Made by a program: the position numbers and the translations under genes. The notes beneath the pieces were generated by a model. The model ran no database searches. It was not told where the DNA came from and was given only the letters and a program-made list of their open reading frames with translations. Shown here one piece after another: positions 35,747 to 44,983 of a DNA stretch of 64,000 nucleotides (positions are counted from its first letter, which is position 1; every line of letters begins with the position of its first letter). The DNA is taken from NCBI GenBank assembly GCA_013201395.1, contig JABMJD010000003.1, positions 83,540 to 147,539 of the forward strand. The letters are read 5' to 3'. This DNA comes from Candidatus Syntrophopropionicum ammoniitolerans. Its GTDB lineage: Bacteria > Bacillota > Desulfotomaculia > Desulfotomaculales > Pelotomaculaceae.

Positions 35747-37589
35747 CAGCCAATACCTGGTCTATATACACCTGTATAACAGCCTTCCCATAATAAGGCA
35801 CCTCTTTAACCACCTTTTTCCCTGGAGGATAAGATTCTGTATGGAAATCATTAGTTCCCTTTGCATCCTTAACAACAATTTTAAGACTGTGCTCTTCCCC
35901 ATCGTCGGGTGTCAAGGCCTGCACCCTGGCCACCTGCCGCTGGGGTCCGGGCCCATTACTCAAGGTTACCTGTACTGTAGTACCTTCCCGCACCTCAGTC
36001 CCGGCAGGGGGATCCTGGCTAATAATCTGTCCGGCGAAATATTCCATGCTGGTGGCCTGACCGGTATTAGAATCGAGGAGCAGATTCAGTTTTTCCAGTT
36101 CTCCTCCAGCATCTTCTATAGTCAGACCCACCAGGCTGGGGACTTGCTGATCCGCTGGCTGTGGCCCCTTACTGACAGATAAAAGCACACCTGCCCCCAC
36201 GGCAAGCTTTTCTCCTGGCAGGGGATCCTGATCCACAACCACACCGGCAGGATAGTTGTCGCTATATATCTCCTGCACAGGCTCAGTTACATTTAGCTCG
36301 TTAACACTGATTCTAATCCTGGCATTGTAAAGAGTCTGGCCAATAACCTCCGGTACCTCGCGTAAATCCTGTCCCATGCTAACAGAAAGTGTCACAGTGC
36401 GTGTAATCTTAATCTTTGTGTCTGGTTTCGGATCCTGAGAAACTACCAGTCCCTGGGGCACTGTGGGGTGCAGGTTGTGGGAAACCAGGATATTTTCTAT
36501 GCCCTGATCCTTGAGGATTTCCCGGGCTTCTGCTTCTGTTTTACCAGCGACATTGGGCATGTTTATTTCAGGAACATTCACATAATACCAGAAGGCGCCG
36601 GTGGCAGCAATAACGGATATCAATAATACCAACCCTAACCAAAATATAGGGGGGCGTTTTTTTCTTTTATTCTTTTTGTATTCAGGGCTGGGCCGACCCT
36701 CCGGCACACGATGCACAGTAGGAATAACCCTGGTGGCAAACTCATCCGCTTCCAGGCCCAATTTGCCTCCCCCGCCATCGGGGGGCCGCAGCAAATCTGC
36801 GGCCATATCCTGTGCTGTTTGATAGCGATCAGCAGGATTCTTGGCCATTGCACGGGTAATCACCCGCTCCAACTCCAGTGCTATAGCAGGATTGATAGTG
36901 GCCGGCGGGGCAGGGGATTCCTGGATATGTTTCATAGCCACGCCCACGGGTGTTTCCCCTGTAAATGGCAGAATCCCGGTAGCCATCTCATATAAAACGA
37001 TGCCCAGGGAATATATATCGGACCTGGCGTCAGCCGTACCGCCCCTGGCCTGTTCGGGTGAAATGTAATGAACGGAGCCGACAACGATATCCGTCTGAGT
37101 CAGGGTAGCTGTGGTAGCTTCTCGGGCAATACCAAAATCAGTCAGTTTGGCCCGCCCAGCCTTTGTGATCAGGATATTCTGCGGTTTTATATCCCGGTGA
37201 ACAATATTATTTTCATGGGCATGCTGCAGGGCTTCACTAATCTGCCCGGCTATCTCTATCGCCCGGTTAGCTGGAATAACACCCAGCTTTCTAATCAGGT
37301 TTTTGAGGTTATCCCCCTCCACATACTCCATTACCAGGTAGTGTATGTTATCCTCCTGGCCTACATCATAGATGCTGACTATGTTTGGATCAGAAAGTCT
37401 GGCCACAGCTTGTGCTTCTCCACGAAACCTCTGTACAAAATCCCGGTCGGAGGTAAATTCCGGGCGCAGCACCTTGACTGTTACCAGGCGATTTAACAAG
37501 GTATCCCGCCCCATGTAAACAATCGCCATGCCACCACCGCCAAGCTGCTTTATAAGTTCATAACGATTCCCCATAACTCTGCCAATCAA
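35727..37589 (-). CDS. prkC: PASTA-domain Ser/Thr protein kinase PrkC
   Basis: A 620-residue membrane kinase. The Hanks-type kinase domain (about 8-270) has LGGGGMAIVYMGRD, catalytic HRDIKPQNIL and DFGIA; a basic juxtamembrane stretch KKNKRKKRPP and one membrane span (about 310-330) follow; then three PASTA repeats outside the cell that bind muropeptides, and a C-terminal extension of about 70 residues. PrkC controls growth, wall synthesis and germination. The start is TTG 37589 (MIGRVMGNRYELI) behind GAGGTG. Its phosphatase Stp and the FHA proteins lie in the same run. Confidence 0.96.
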   Translation of the reverse strand: MIGRVMGNRYELIKQLGGGGMAIVYMGRDTLLNRLVTVKVLRPEFTSDRDFVQRFRGEAQAVARLSDPNIVSIYDVGQEDNIHYLVMEYVEGDNLKNLIRKLGVIPANRAIEIAGQISEALQHAHENNIVHRDIKPQNILITKAGRAKLTDFGIAREATTATLTQTDIVVGSVHYISPEQARGGTADARSDIYSLGIVLYEMATGILPFTGETPVGVAMKHIQESPAPPATINPAIALELERVITRAMAKNPADRYQTAQDMAADLLRPPDGGGGKLGLEADEFATRVIPTVHRVPEGRPSPEYKKNKRKKRPPIFWLGLVLLISVIAATGAFWYYVNVPEINMPNVAGKTEAEAREILKDQGIENILVSHNLHPTVPQGLVVSQDPKPDTKIKITRTVTLSVSMGQDLREVPEVIGQTLYNARIRISVNELNVTEPVQEIYSDNYPAGVVVDQDPLPGEKLAVGAGVLLSVSKGPQPADQQVPSLVGLTIEDAGGELEKLNLLLDSNTGQATSMEYFAGQIISQDPPAGTEVREGTTVQVTLSNGPGPQRQVARVQALTPDDGEEHSLKIVVKDAKGTNDFHTESYPPGKKVVKEVPYYGKAVIQVYIDQVLAGEQSFE

Positions 37590-37694
37590 TATGTTCACCT
37601 CTATTATTATCGCCGGAACTGACAGCCTTATTGTTAAGATCAATACCCTACACCTGCCGTGCAGGAATAAATCAAAGAAAACTTCCTTACCCTA

Positions 37695-39089
37695 CTAGTA
37701 ACCTTTGTTGACAGCGGCAGCCAGTAGCCTGCCGGCTATAGGTGCCGCCGCTACCCCTCCTGCCCCAGCATTCTCTACCAGTACAGCAACTGCTAGCCGG
37801 GGCTCTTCGGCAGGTGCAAAACCAATAAACCAGGCGTGGGTTTGACCATGGGGGTTTTGTGCCGAACCCGTCTTGCCGGCCACCTGAACATTGGCTACCC
37901 GGGCAGCGGTAGCGGTACCGGATCTCACCGCCTCTGTCATGCCATCTTTAATGATTCCACAAATCTGTGGTGTAGTTACCTTTAACCACTGCCGGCAGCC
38001 CGCCTGTTGCAAAACCCGACCATGGGAGTCTTCCACTGTTTGCACCAGATATGGTCGCATCAAATCACCATTATTGGCGATGGCCGCCGCCGTAAGGGCC
38101 ATATGGAGGGGACTAACCAGAACCTCACCCTGACCGATAGCGCTACTGGCCAGCTCTGTTGGGATCATCTCTTTGGGGGAGGCCATTGTTCCCGGCCGCA
38201 CAGGTATACCCATACCTGGATCCTGATCAATACCAAAAGCCTTGACCATCCGGGCAAAGTCCTGGGCACCAAGATTCAGTCCCAGTTGAGCAAAGGTTGT
38301 ATTGCAGGAAACAGCAATAGCTTTTTTTATATCTATGCGGCCGTGTGCTGCAGTGTCATCCAGCCTATATCCATCTACCTCCAGAAAACCGGGACAGTCG
38401 AATGTAGCCGTAGCAGTAGCAGGATGTACTGTTAACGCGGCTGCAGCAGTCACTATTTTAAATATAGAGCCCGGCGGGTAAGCGCCCTGGGTGGCCCGAT
38501 TGATCAGCGGCGTGTCCTTATCCTGGGTAAGTTGAGGCCAGATTTCTGCCAGTTTGTTGGGGTCATAACTGGGATTAGAAACCAACACCCGCACCGCCCC
38601 GGTACTCGGGTCAAGGAGCACAACAGCACCCCGGCGCCCCTCCAGCATCTCCAGGGCCAAACCCTGGAGACCGGCATCAATAGTCAATGTTACATCGCCA
38701 CCCAGCTGTTCCCGGCCCAACAATTTGTGAAAATAATTCCTCACCCGATCTGTGCCTTCCAACCCCAATAAGTAACGATCACATACCGATTCCAGGCCGG
38801 CCCGACCATATTTTTCTGAGATGTAGCCTATAAGATGGGCTGTACTGCGCCCTCGGGGGTAAACACGTTTGTTTTTTTCGCCCGCCAAACTGGTCTCAGC
38901 CAATACAACACCATTGTAATCATATATTGCACCCCGGTAGATTTGGTTTTCATATGCCTGTAAACGCCTGTTGTAGGGATTCGCCGCCAGGGCAGTTCCC
39001 CTGACAACATTAAGGTAGGATAGATAAAAAATAAGAACGACCAACAGGCCAATAACCAATATACCGAGTTTTTTTATATTGTGTTTCAT
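37695..39089 (-). CDS. pbpA: Class B penicillin-binding protein, PbpA-like
   Basis: A 464-residue transpeptidase with an N-terminal membrane anchor (about 8-28), a small dimerisation region and a C-terminal transpeptidase domain. Active-site motifs are PPGSIFKIV (SxxK), SCNTTF (SxN) and AGKTGSAQ (KTG). There is no PASTA tail. It resembles actinobacterial PbpA and SpoVD/FtsI-type enzymes of moderate size. It overlaps the ftsW/rodA stop by four bases (ATGA), so the glycosyltransferase and transpeptidase are made as a pair. Confidence 0.93.
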   Translation of the reverse strand: MKHNIKKLGILVIGLLVVLIFYLSYLNVVRGTALAANPYNRRLQAYENQIYRGAIYDYNGVVLAETSLAGEKNKRVYPRGRSTAHLIGYISEKYGRAGLESVCDRYLLGLEGTDRVRNYFHKLLGREQLGGDVTLTIDAGLQGLALEMLEGRRGAVVLLDPSTGAVRVLVSNPSYDPNKLAEIWPQLTQDKDTPLINRATQGAYPPGSIFKIVTAAAALTVHPATATATFDCPGFLEVDGYRLDDTAAHGRIDIKKAIAVSCNTTFAQLGLNLGAQDFARMVKAFGIDQDPGMGIPVRPGTMASPKEMIPTELASSAIGQGEVLVSPLHMALTAAAIANNGDLMRPYLVQTVEDSHGRVLQQAGCRQWLKVTTPQICGIIKDGMTEAVRSGTATAARVANVQVAGKTGSAQNPHGQTHAWFIGFAPAEEPRLAVAVLVENAGAGGVAAAPIAGRLLAAAVNKGY

Positions 39090-40396
39090 AATCTATCGTT
39101 AGCCTCATGGGAAATATTCAGCAGTAAACCCAATAAGATAAAGTTGGCCACCAGGGAACTACCGCCATAACTGACATAGGGTAAGGTGATCCCCGTTAAA
39201 GGCAGCATTTTAGTTACTCCGGCAATAATGATCAGAACCTGTAAACCTAGTAGTGACGTTAACCCGATAGCCAAAAGAGCGGAAAAATCACCTCTGGCAC
39301 GCAAAGCTATTTTTATGCCTCTATAAACTAAGATCATAAACAATATTATAATACCAGCCCCGCCCAAAAGCCCCAGCTCTTCACAAATAGCCGCAAAAAT
39401 AAAATCCGAATGTACAAGGGGTATATAGTGGGGATACCCCTGTCCCAGGCCGGTACCGAAAATCCCGCCGGAACCAATAGCAAAAAGAGATTGGGTGATC
39501 TGGTAGCCAATATCATCAATATATGGCCAGGGGTTAAGCCATATTAATACCCGGACCCGGACATGGTCAAATAAAAAATAACTGGTATAAGCACCGGCTG
39601 CAAAAAGCCCCAGTCCGGAAAGAACATAGGCAACCCTGGCGGTAGCAGCATAAATCATGGCTAGAAAAGCGCCAAAATATATCAAAGCCGCACCCAGATC
39701 GCGCTGGAAAACTAATAGCAGCAATGATATGCCCCACATGGTCACCAGGGGCACCCACTCCAGTGGGCGGGGCAACGAAATACCCTTTAAATTTCTAGTG
39801 CCCGCAGTTAAAATAGCTCTATTTTCCGCCAGATAGCCGGCCAAAAAAAGCACCAGCAGAATTTTGACAAATTCTGAGGGCTGCAGCTGAAAAAAATGAA
39901 AATCTAACCAGCTCTTGGCGCCTCCCTGGACCTTACCGAAAAAAATAGGCAGTATTAAAGCTATTAAGCCAAACAGCGCATAGGTGTATTTGTAGTCGCT
40001 GAGGAAACGGAAATTCAGCAATAGACGTGATGTAAAAACCAGTGCCCCCAAACCCAGCAAAATCCATATAAATTGGCGCAGTCCATAGTAAGGATCCAAC
40101 CTGAAGAGAAATACCAACCCTGTAGAAATTATTATTGCTGTGATGGGAAGCAAATAACGATCCCCCCGGAAACTACTTGCTTTCCAATAGGCATGAACAA
40201 GCAAAAAAGCTACCGCCACGATTAATCCGGCAACAACAGCCAGGACAGTTGGTGCCACTGATTCATCCAGGTAAAGAGTAATCATTCCCATCATTAGATA
40301 TAACACTGCCAGAAAAAGCAGGTTTCTCTCCACTGTACGGCCCCCGGCCGGCTCTTTGTCCCTGGCCCGGGGGATCGCATAACGCACTCCCGACAT
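39086..40396 (-). CDS. SEDS peptidoglycan polymerase (FtsW/RodA family)
   Basis: A 436-residue protein with about ten membrane spans. SEDS proteins polymerise lipid II into glycan strands together with a class B PBP. Family marks are GGAKSWLDFHFFQLQPSEFVK (read GGAKSWLDF and LQPSEFVKI), LVFQRDLGAALIYFG, and the C-terminal LPLTGITLPYVSYGGSSLVAN (read LPYVSYGGSS). The start is ATG 40396 behind GGGAG. Position with stp, pbpA and prkC matches the actinobacterial rodA cluster, but family alone does not say whether it serves division or elongation. Confidence 0.92.
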   Translation of the reverse strand: MSGVRYAIPRARDKEPAGGRTVERNLLFLAVLYLMMGMITLYLDESVAPTVLAVVAGLIVAVAFLLVHAYWKASSFRGDRYLLPITAIIISTGLVFLFRLDPYYGLRQFIWILLGLGALVFTSRLLLNFRFLSDYKYTYALFGLIALILPIFFGKVQGGAKSWLDFHFFQLQPSEFVKILLVLFLAGYLAENRAILTAGTRNLKGISLPRPLEWVPLVTMWGISLLLLVFQRDLGAALIYFGAFLAMIYAATARVAYVLSGLGLFAAGAYTSYFLFDHVRVRVLIWLNPWPYIDDIGYQITQSLFAIGSGGIFGTGLGQGYPHYIPLVHSDFIFAAICEELGLLGGAGIIILFMILVYRGIKIALRARGDFSALLAIGLTSLLGLQVLIIIAGVTKMLPLTGITLPYVSYGGSSLVANFILLGLLLNISHEANDRL

Positions 40397-40444
40397 TAAA
40401 AAACTCCCGTTTAGCATATTGAGGATGCAGCAACCCTGTGTGGT

Positions 40445-41158
40445 TTAAAATTCCACCAGGATAATCGTAATATTATCGGCACCGCCGGAGTTGGTAGCCT
40501 TTTCTAAAAGATCCCTGACTGCAGTATCCAAGTCCGGGGAAGAGTTGACAGCCGCCAGAAGTTCCTCCTGACGCATATATCTGGTCAGGCCATCGGTGCA
40601 AAGGAGCAAAAGGTCCCCGGAATGCACTTGATAGTGGTAGAGGTCTACCTCCAGAAAAGGTCCGGCACCAATAGCCCGGGTCAAGACATTTTTCCGCGGG
40701 TGGGTCAGGGCCTCTTCTTCTGTTATGCTGCCTTTCCGCAAAAGTTCCTGCACCAGAGAGTGATCCTCCGTCAACAAGGAAATCACATTGCTCTGCAGTA
40801 GATAGGCCCGGCTATCACCCACCTGGCCAATCAAAATTTCACCGTTTCGCTTCAGACAGGCAGTAACGGTGGTGCCCATACCCCGCCATTCCGGCTTCCC
40901 AGCAGATAGTGTAAAAATTTCATTGTTGGCCTCTTTTATGGAATCAACAAGAGCTCTATCAGCTATTTCCCCGCTTTTTAGCCGCCTATCCAACGCCTGC
41001 TTTAACAATCGCAAGGCCATTTGACTGGCCACCTCACCTGCCCGGTGACCACCCATACCATCAGCCACCGCGAAAAAACCGTCTTCAGGTACAATGCAAT
41101 AACTATCCTCATTTAAAACCCTTACCAGGCCGGTATCAGTTATACAAGCCCATTTCAT
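40445..41158 (-). CDS. stp: PP2C-type Ser/Thr phosphatase, partner of PrkC
   Basis: A 237-residue metal-dependent phosphatase of the Stp/PrpC/PstP type. Metal-binding motifs are VLNEDSYCI, FAVADGMGGHRAGE, GDSRAYLL, LCTDGLTRYM and GGADNITIILV. It reverses phosphorylation by PrkC. The start ATG overlaps the fhaB end by 23 bases. Confidence 0.96.
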   Translation of the reverse strand: MKWACITDTGLVRVLNEDSYCIVPEDGFFAVADGMGGHRAGEVASQMALRLLKQALDRRLKSGEIADRALVDSIKEANNEIFTLSAGKPEWRGMGTTVTACLKRNGEILIGQVGDSRAYLLQSNVISLLTEDHSLVQELLRKGSITEEEALTHPRKNVLTRAIGAGPFLEVDLYHYQVHSGDLLLLCTDGLTRYMRQEELLAAVNSSPDLDTAVRDLLEKATNSGGADNITIILVEF

Positions 41159-41624
41159 GCCCCCACCTCACAAACTGAAAAATCACATTACCCACTCTGA
41201 GCCGATCTCCATCCGCCAGAACAACAGGCTCCTTTACCGGCACCTCATTTACAAAGGTACCGTTCGTACTACCCATGTCTTCCAACCAGTACTGTCCTTG
41301 TTTCACAAATATTTGGGCATGTTGATTGGAGGCAAATGTATCTTTAATTGTCACATTACTGTGTTCACCCCGGCCAATAATAATATCTTTGTCTATGGAG
41401 AAGGTTTGGCCGCAATCCAGATCCCCCAGGGAACTGCTAATAACTACAAGCCGGCCCATATCGGCCCCGACAATCTCCTTTGCTACAGATTCCCCCGGGT
41501 CCGATGGCGACAGCCCCTGTTCCATTAGTAAATCCCTAACCATCCATTTAACCAGCATAATTATAAAAAACACCAAAAGAAATAAAAAGGCATAACGCAG
41601 GATTAATAGAAGAACAGCAAACAA
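41136..41624 (-). CDS. fhaB: Membrane-anchored FHA-domain protein (FhaB-like)
   Basis: A 162-residue protein: one N-terminal membrane span (about 2-28), a short linker and an FHA domain (about 78-155) with IIIGRGEHSNVTIKD, NQHAQIF and DMGSTNGTFVN. FHA domains bind phosphothreonine, so it is probably a substrate or adaptor of PrkC. In mycobacteria FhaB (FipA) links the kinase to FtsZ and FtsQ. The start is TTG 41624 behind AAGGTGG, three bases after fhaA. Confidence 0.9.
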   Translation of the reverse strand: MFAVLLLILRYAFLFLLVFFIIMLVKWMVRDLLMEQGLSPSDPGESVAKEIVGADMGRLVVISSSLGDLDCGQTFSIDKDIIIGRGEHSNVTIKDTFASNQHAQIFVKQGQYWLEDMGSTNGTFVNEVPVKEPVVLADGDRLRVGNVIFQFVRWGHEMGLYN

Positions 41625-41626
41625 TT

Positions 41627-42388
41627 TTATTCCACCTTAAATGTACACACTGTGGCACCAAATGTGAGCACATCACCTGACTTTAGTGTCCTGGTTGTTA
41701 TTCTTTCCCCGTTTACTTTGGTACCGTTGGTACTGTCCAAATCGTGGATCAAATAAACGCCCCGGCTGAGATCCAGACGGGCATGGCGACGTGAAATACT
41801 GTCATCATCAAGGACAATATCACAGCCTTCACGGCGCCCAATAACAATGGAATCCTTATTCAGGTTAAATATCTTTTCCCGCAGGGGCCCGCTTTCAACC
41901 CGAATTTTGGCCAAGATCAAGGGTGATCCACCAGTGGACAACTTATCTTTTAACATTGTAAAACGCTGTGTATGTTCAAAGGGTAAACCTGGATCAGCAC
42001 TTTTCCCTTCCCCCGCCGGAACCTCGCTAAATAAAGACTCTACTACCACATTTCCTACCACTATGTTGTCATCCGACACGAACTTTATCAGGGGGCAACC
42101 AGGCAATGAATACTTTTTTTCCCCAGCCTTATGAGTGATGTATTCCTGCAGTTCAGCAGCCAGGGAATCGGAAAAGGCAGCAATGTTTTCCCAGTCGGTA
42201 TGATGAAGAAACACCGTATACTCATTGGGCACATAAATATTATTGATACTTACGCGCTTTTGATCCCTCATTTCCCTAACCAGTTTTTTGGCAATATCAG
42301 CTGGTTGCACCTGACCACTTGTTCTATCTTTGATCAAACCCTCAATGTATTTTTCCAGACTTCCTTCCAATCCAGAGAACATACCCAT
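41627..42388 (-). CDS. fhaA: DUF3662-FHA protein (FhaA-like)
   Basis: A 253-residue protein with an N-terminal DUF3662 domain (about 1-110; MGMFSGLEGSLEKYIEGL) and a C-terminal FHA domain (about 175-250) with IVIGRREGCDIVLDD, SISRRHARL and DLDSTNGTKVNG. In mycobacteria FhaA binds phosphorylated MviN and controls lipid II flipping and wall growth. The start is ATG 42388 behind GGAGGTGGGAGG; ATG 42382 is an alternative. It is first in fhaA-fhaB-stp-ftsW/rodA-pbpA-prkC. Confidence 0.9.
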   Translation of the reverse strand: MGMFSGLEGSLEKYIEGLIKDRTSGQVQPADIAKKLVREMRDQKRVSINNIYVPNEYTVFLHHTDWENIAAFSDSLAAELQEYITHKAGEKKYSLPGCPLIKFVSDDNIVVGNVVVESLFSEVPAGEGKSADPGLPFEHTQRFTMLKDKLSTGGSPLILAKIRVESGPLREKIFNLNKDSIVIGRREGCDIVLDDDSISRRHARLDLSRGVYLIHDLDSTNGTKVNGERITTRTLKSGDVLTFGATVCTFKVE

Positions 42389-42458
42389 GCCTCCCACCTC
42401 CAAATTGGGATCCGGTTGCTTCAAGTGTTGAATCCAATCATATACAAATAATTCTCAA

Positions 42459-42493
42459 AAACCCAGCTCCATATGTTTTTTAGGGCTGAGCTG
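42459..42493 (-). terminator. Possible weak terminator between rlmN and fhaA
   Basis: On the minus strand CAGCTC and GAGCTG form a 6-bp stem around an 18-base loop, followed by GGTTTTT. It could separate the translation-related genes from the fhaA-prkC group. Confidence 0.4.
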
Positions 42494-42515
42494 TTTTTTT
42501 CTGTAAATTTCATGC

Positions 42516-43577
42516 CTACATTTTTAATGTCCCAGGCAGTATACGACGCCTTAACTGCCCACAGGCTGCATTTATATCTGCCCCAAACTCACGCCGCACA
42601 GTTGTTGTCAGCATATTGGATTCTAAAATGCTCTTAAACAATTCAATCTGTTGTTTTGTTGGTGGTTTTACCCCTCTTTCTACCACCGGGTTAGCGGGAA
42701 TAAGGTTGACATGACATAAAATATCCTGCAACAGCCCGCATAACTCCCGGGCGTGGACTGCAGAATCATTTACGCCCGCTATTAGAGCGTATTCAAAGGT
42801 GATGCGCCGCCCTGTCTCCCGGACATAATCACGGCCGGCTGTGATTAGTTCGGACAGGGGATATTTCTTGTTGATCGGCACCAACTGGTCGCGTAGACTG
42901 TCGTTGGGCGCATGGAGAGAAACGGCCAGAGTAAGGGGCAGCCCCTCTGCAGCCAACCGTCTAATACCTGGTACTAGCCCACAGGTAGATATAGTAATAT
43001 GTCGATAGCCGATATTTAAGCCGTAGGGGGCAGCTATATTTTTGATGAAGGTTAATGTGGCCCGGTAATTATCCAGTGGCTCACCTGAACCCATAATCAC
43101 CAGGCTGCTTATTCTTTCGCCAATATCTTTTTCAATCCCCAGTACCTGATCATATATCTCCCCTGCATCCAGGCTTCGCACCAGGCCTCCCAGGCCCGAG
43201 GCGCAAAGACGGCAGCCATAACGGCAGCCTACCTGGGTGGAAACACAAACTGAACGGCCATAATCATGCCTCATTAGGACACTCTCCACCAACTGACCAT
43301 CAGATAGGACAAAAAGATATTTTACAGTATCCCCCCGCTTGGACTGAAGCCTGGTTTTGATATCAGGTTTACTGATCCAGGATTTGGTTTCTAGCCGCTG
43401 CCGTAAATCTTTGGACAGGTTCGTCATTTCCTCAAAAGTAGTGGCACCATGCTTAAAAATCCATGTCGCTATCTGCTGGGCCCGGTATTTTTCCACAGCC
43501 AGCCCAGCCATAAATGCCTCCAGTTCATCATAAGCTAACGATTTTAAATTGACCCTGAAACTAGAGTTATTCTCCAT
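42516..43577 (-). CDS. rlmN: 23S rRNA/tRNA adenine-C2 methyltransferase RlmN
   Basis: A 353-residue radical SAM enzyme that methylates A2503 of 23S rRNA and A37 of some tRNAs. The cluster motif CxxxCxxC is in VGCRYGCRLCASG; VIMGSGEPLDNY and TISTCGLVPGIRRLA are also typical; the C-terminal methyl-carrying Cys is in INAACGQLRRR. The start overlaps the rsmB end by 11 bases. Confidence 0.96.
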   Translation of the reverse strand: MENNSSFRVNLKSLAYDELEAFMAGLAVEKYRAQQIATWIFKHGATTFEEMTNLSKDLRQRLETKSWISKPDIKTRLQSKRGDTVKYLFVLSDGQLVESVLMRHDYGRSVCVSTQVGCRYGCRLCASGLGGLVRSLDAGEIYDQVLGIEKDIGERISSLVIMGSGEPLDNYRATLTFIKNIAAPYGLNIGYRHITISTCGLVPGIRRLAAEGLPLTLAVSLHAPNDSLRDQLVPINKKYPLSELITAGRDYVRETGRRITFEYALIAGVNDSAVHARELCGLLQDILCHVNLIPANPVVERGVKPPTKQQIELFKSILESNMLTTTVRREFGADINAACGQLRRRILPGTLKM

Positions 43578-44976
43578 TGTCTTTTCCGATACCTTCTTTT
43601 CTCATCCGGGCGATAAAAAAACCGTCCACAGCGTGGCGGTGAGGCAGCAACTGCAGATAACCATCAGCCATTGTCCCATCTTTATCCGGCACCTGTGGGA
43701 GTAGGGGAGCTAAATCTTCCAATACAAACTCCGGGTGCCCGGCCAGAAAACTCTCTACCTGGCCCTGGTTCTCCTCCCGGGTGATGGTGCAGGTGCTGTA
43801 AACCAGGATGCCATTATCTTTAACACAATGTGCCGCCCTTTCCAGAATCGCCGCCTGCAGCTTTACCAACCCGGCAATTTGCCCCGGCTCTTTACGCCAG
43901 CGGGCGTCAGGCCGGCGCCTTAAAACTCCCAGGCCGGAACAGGGGGCATCCACCAGGACATAGTCGGCGCTGCCGGTGTATTTTTCCGGCAATTGGGCTG
44001 CATCAGCAACAATCCCCTCAATAATGTTAATTCCCAGGCGGTCACTGTTCTCCTTGATTAGTGTCAGTTTATGTGGATGAATGTCAATGGCCCATATTTT
44101 GCCTTGATTGTTCATTAACTGGGCCAGGTGGGTGGCTTTACCCCCTGGTGCACTACAAAGATCAATTATGGTTGTACCCGGGGAAGGGGCTACGGCCCGG
44201 GAAGCCAGCATGGAACTTTCATCTTGCACCTGAAAACGGCCCTCCCTAAAAGAATCCATTGCACCTATGGATAAAAACCCACTAATGGTGACACCTTCCA
44301 GGGTGTACCTTGTTTCTGTGGCTGTCAAGCCTTCTTGTGCCAATCTGGTGATTAGCTCGTCTCTGGTGTTTTTCAAGGTATTGGTACGGATCGTGTTCGG
44401 TGGTGGTACATTATTGGCTTGACAAAGATCTATGGTCTCCTGCAGACCAAATTCCTGCAGCCATCTTTTTACCATCCAGGCGGGATGGGAATATTTTATT
44501 GCTATATGTCCCACAGGGTCCTCAGCCAGAGGGGGAAAGGTTATTTCTCCTTTGCGGCGCAAAATGTTGCGCAGGACACCGTTGACGAATTTTACTACCC
44601 CCACGTGCCCATACTTCCTGGCCATTTCAGCCCCTTCGTTACAAGCTGCCGAGTCCGGCACCTTGTCCAGATAAAACAACTGATACACACTTAGCCTGAG
44701 TATATTGCGCACTGAAGCTGTCTGGGCCTCTAAAGGTTTTTTTACAAATTGCCCTAAAATCCAATCTATGGTCTTTAAATAGCGCAGTGTACCATAGGCC
44801 AGCTCAGTAGCAAAAGCCCGGTCAAGCTTGCCGGGCCGATATTTTTCCATCATTCTATCTAGAGCCAAACCGGCATAAGCGCCTTTACCTTCTACTTCCT
44901 TCAGGACCTGCAGGGCAATTTCCCTGGCGGTTATTTTGGCCACAAATCTAATCCTTTCCAAATTGATACCTGTCAT
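43567..44976 (-). CDS. rsmB: 16S rRNA (cytosine-967-C5)-methyltransferase RsmB
   Basis: A protein of up to 469 residues with an N-terminal NusB-like RNA-binding domain (about 15-140) and a C-terminal methyltransferase domain: DLCSAPGGKATHLAQL (SAM), VDAPCSGLGVLRRRPDARW and the catalytic Cys in VYSTCTITREENQ. The start may be ATG 44976 or, more like its relatives, GTG 44943 (MAKITAREIALQVL), which has AAAGGA eight bases upstream. It lies seven bases after the DUF116 gene. Confidence 0.96.
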   Translation of the reverse strand: MTGINLERIRFVAKITAREIALQVLKEVEGKGAYAGLALDRMMEKYRPGKLDRAFATELAYGTLRYLKTIDWILGQFVKKPLEAQTASVRNILRLSVYQLFYLDKVPDSAACNEGAEMARKYGHVGVVKFVNGVLRNILRRKGEITFPPLAEDPVGHIAIKYSHPAWMVKRWLQEFGLQETIDLCQANNVPPPNTIRTNTLKNTRDELITRLAQEGLTATETRYTLEGVTISGFLSIGAMDSFREGRFQVQDESSMLASRAVAPSPGTTIIDLCSAPGGKATHLAQLMNNQGKIWAIDIHPHKLTLIKENSDRLGINIIEGIVADAAQLPEKYTGSADYVLVDAPCSGLGVLRRRPDARWRKEPGQIAGLVKLQAAILERAAHCVKDNGILVYSTCTITREENQGQVESFLAGHPEFVLEDLAPLLPQVPDKDGTMADGYLQLLPHRHAVDGFFIARMRKEGIGKDNGE

Positions 44977-44983
44977 AATCCCC

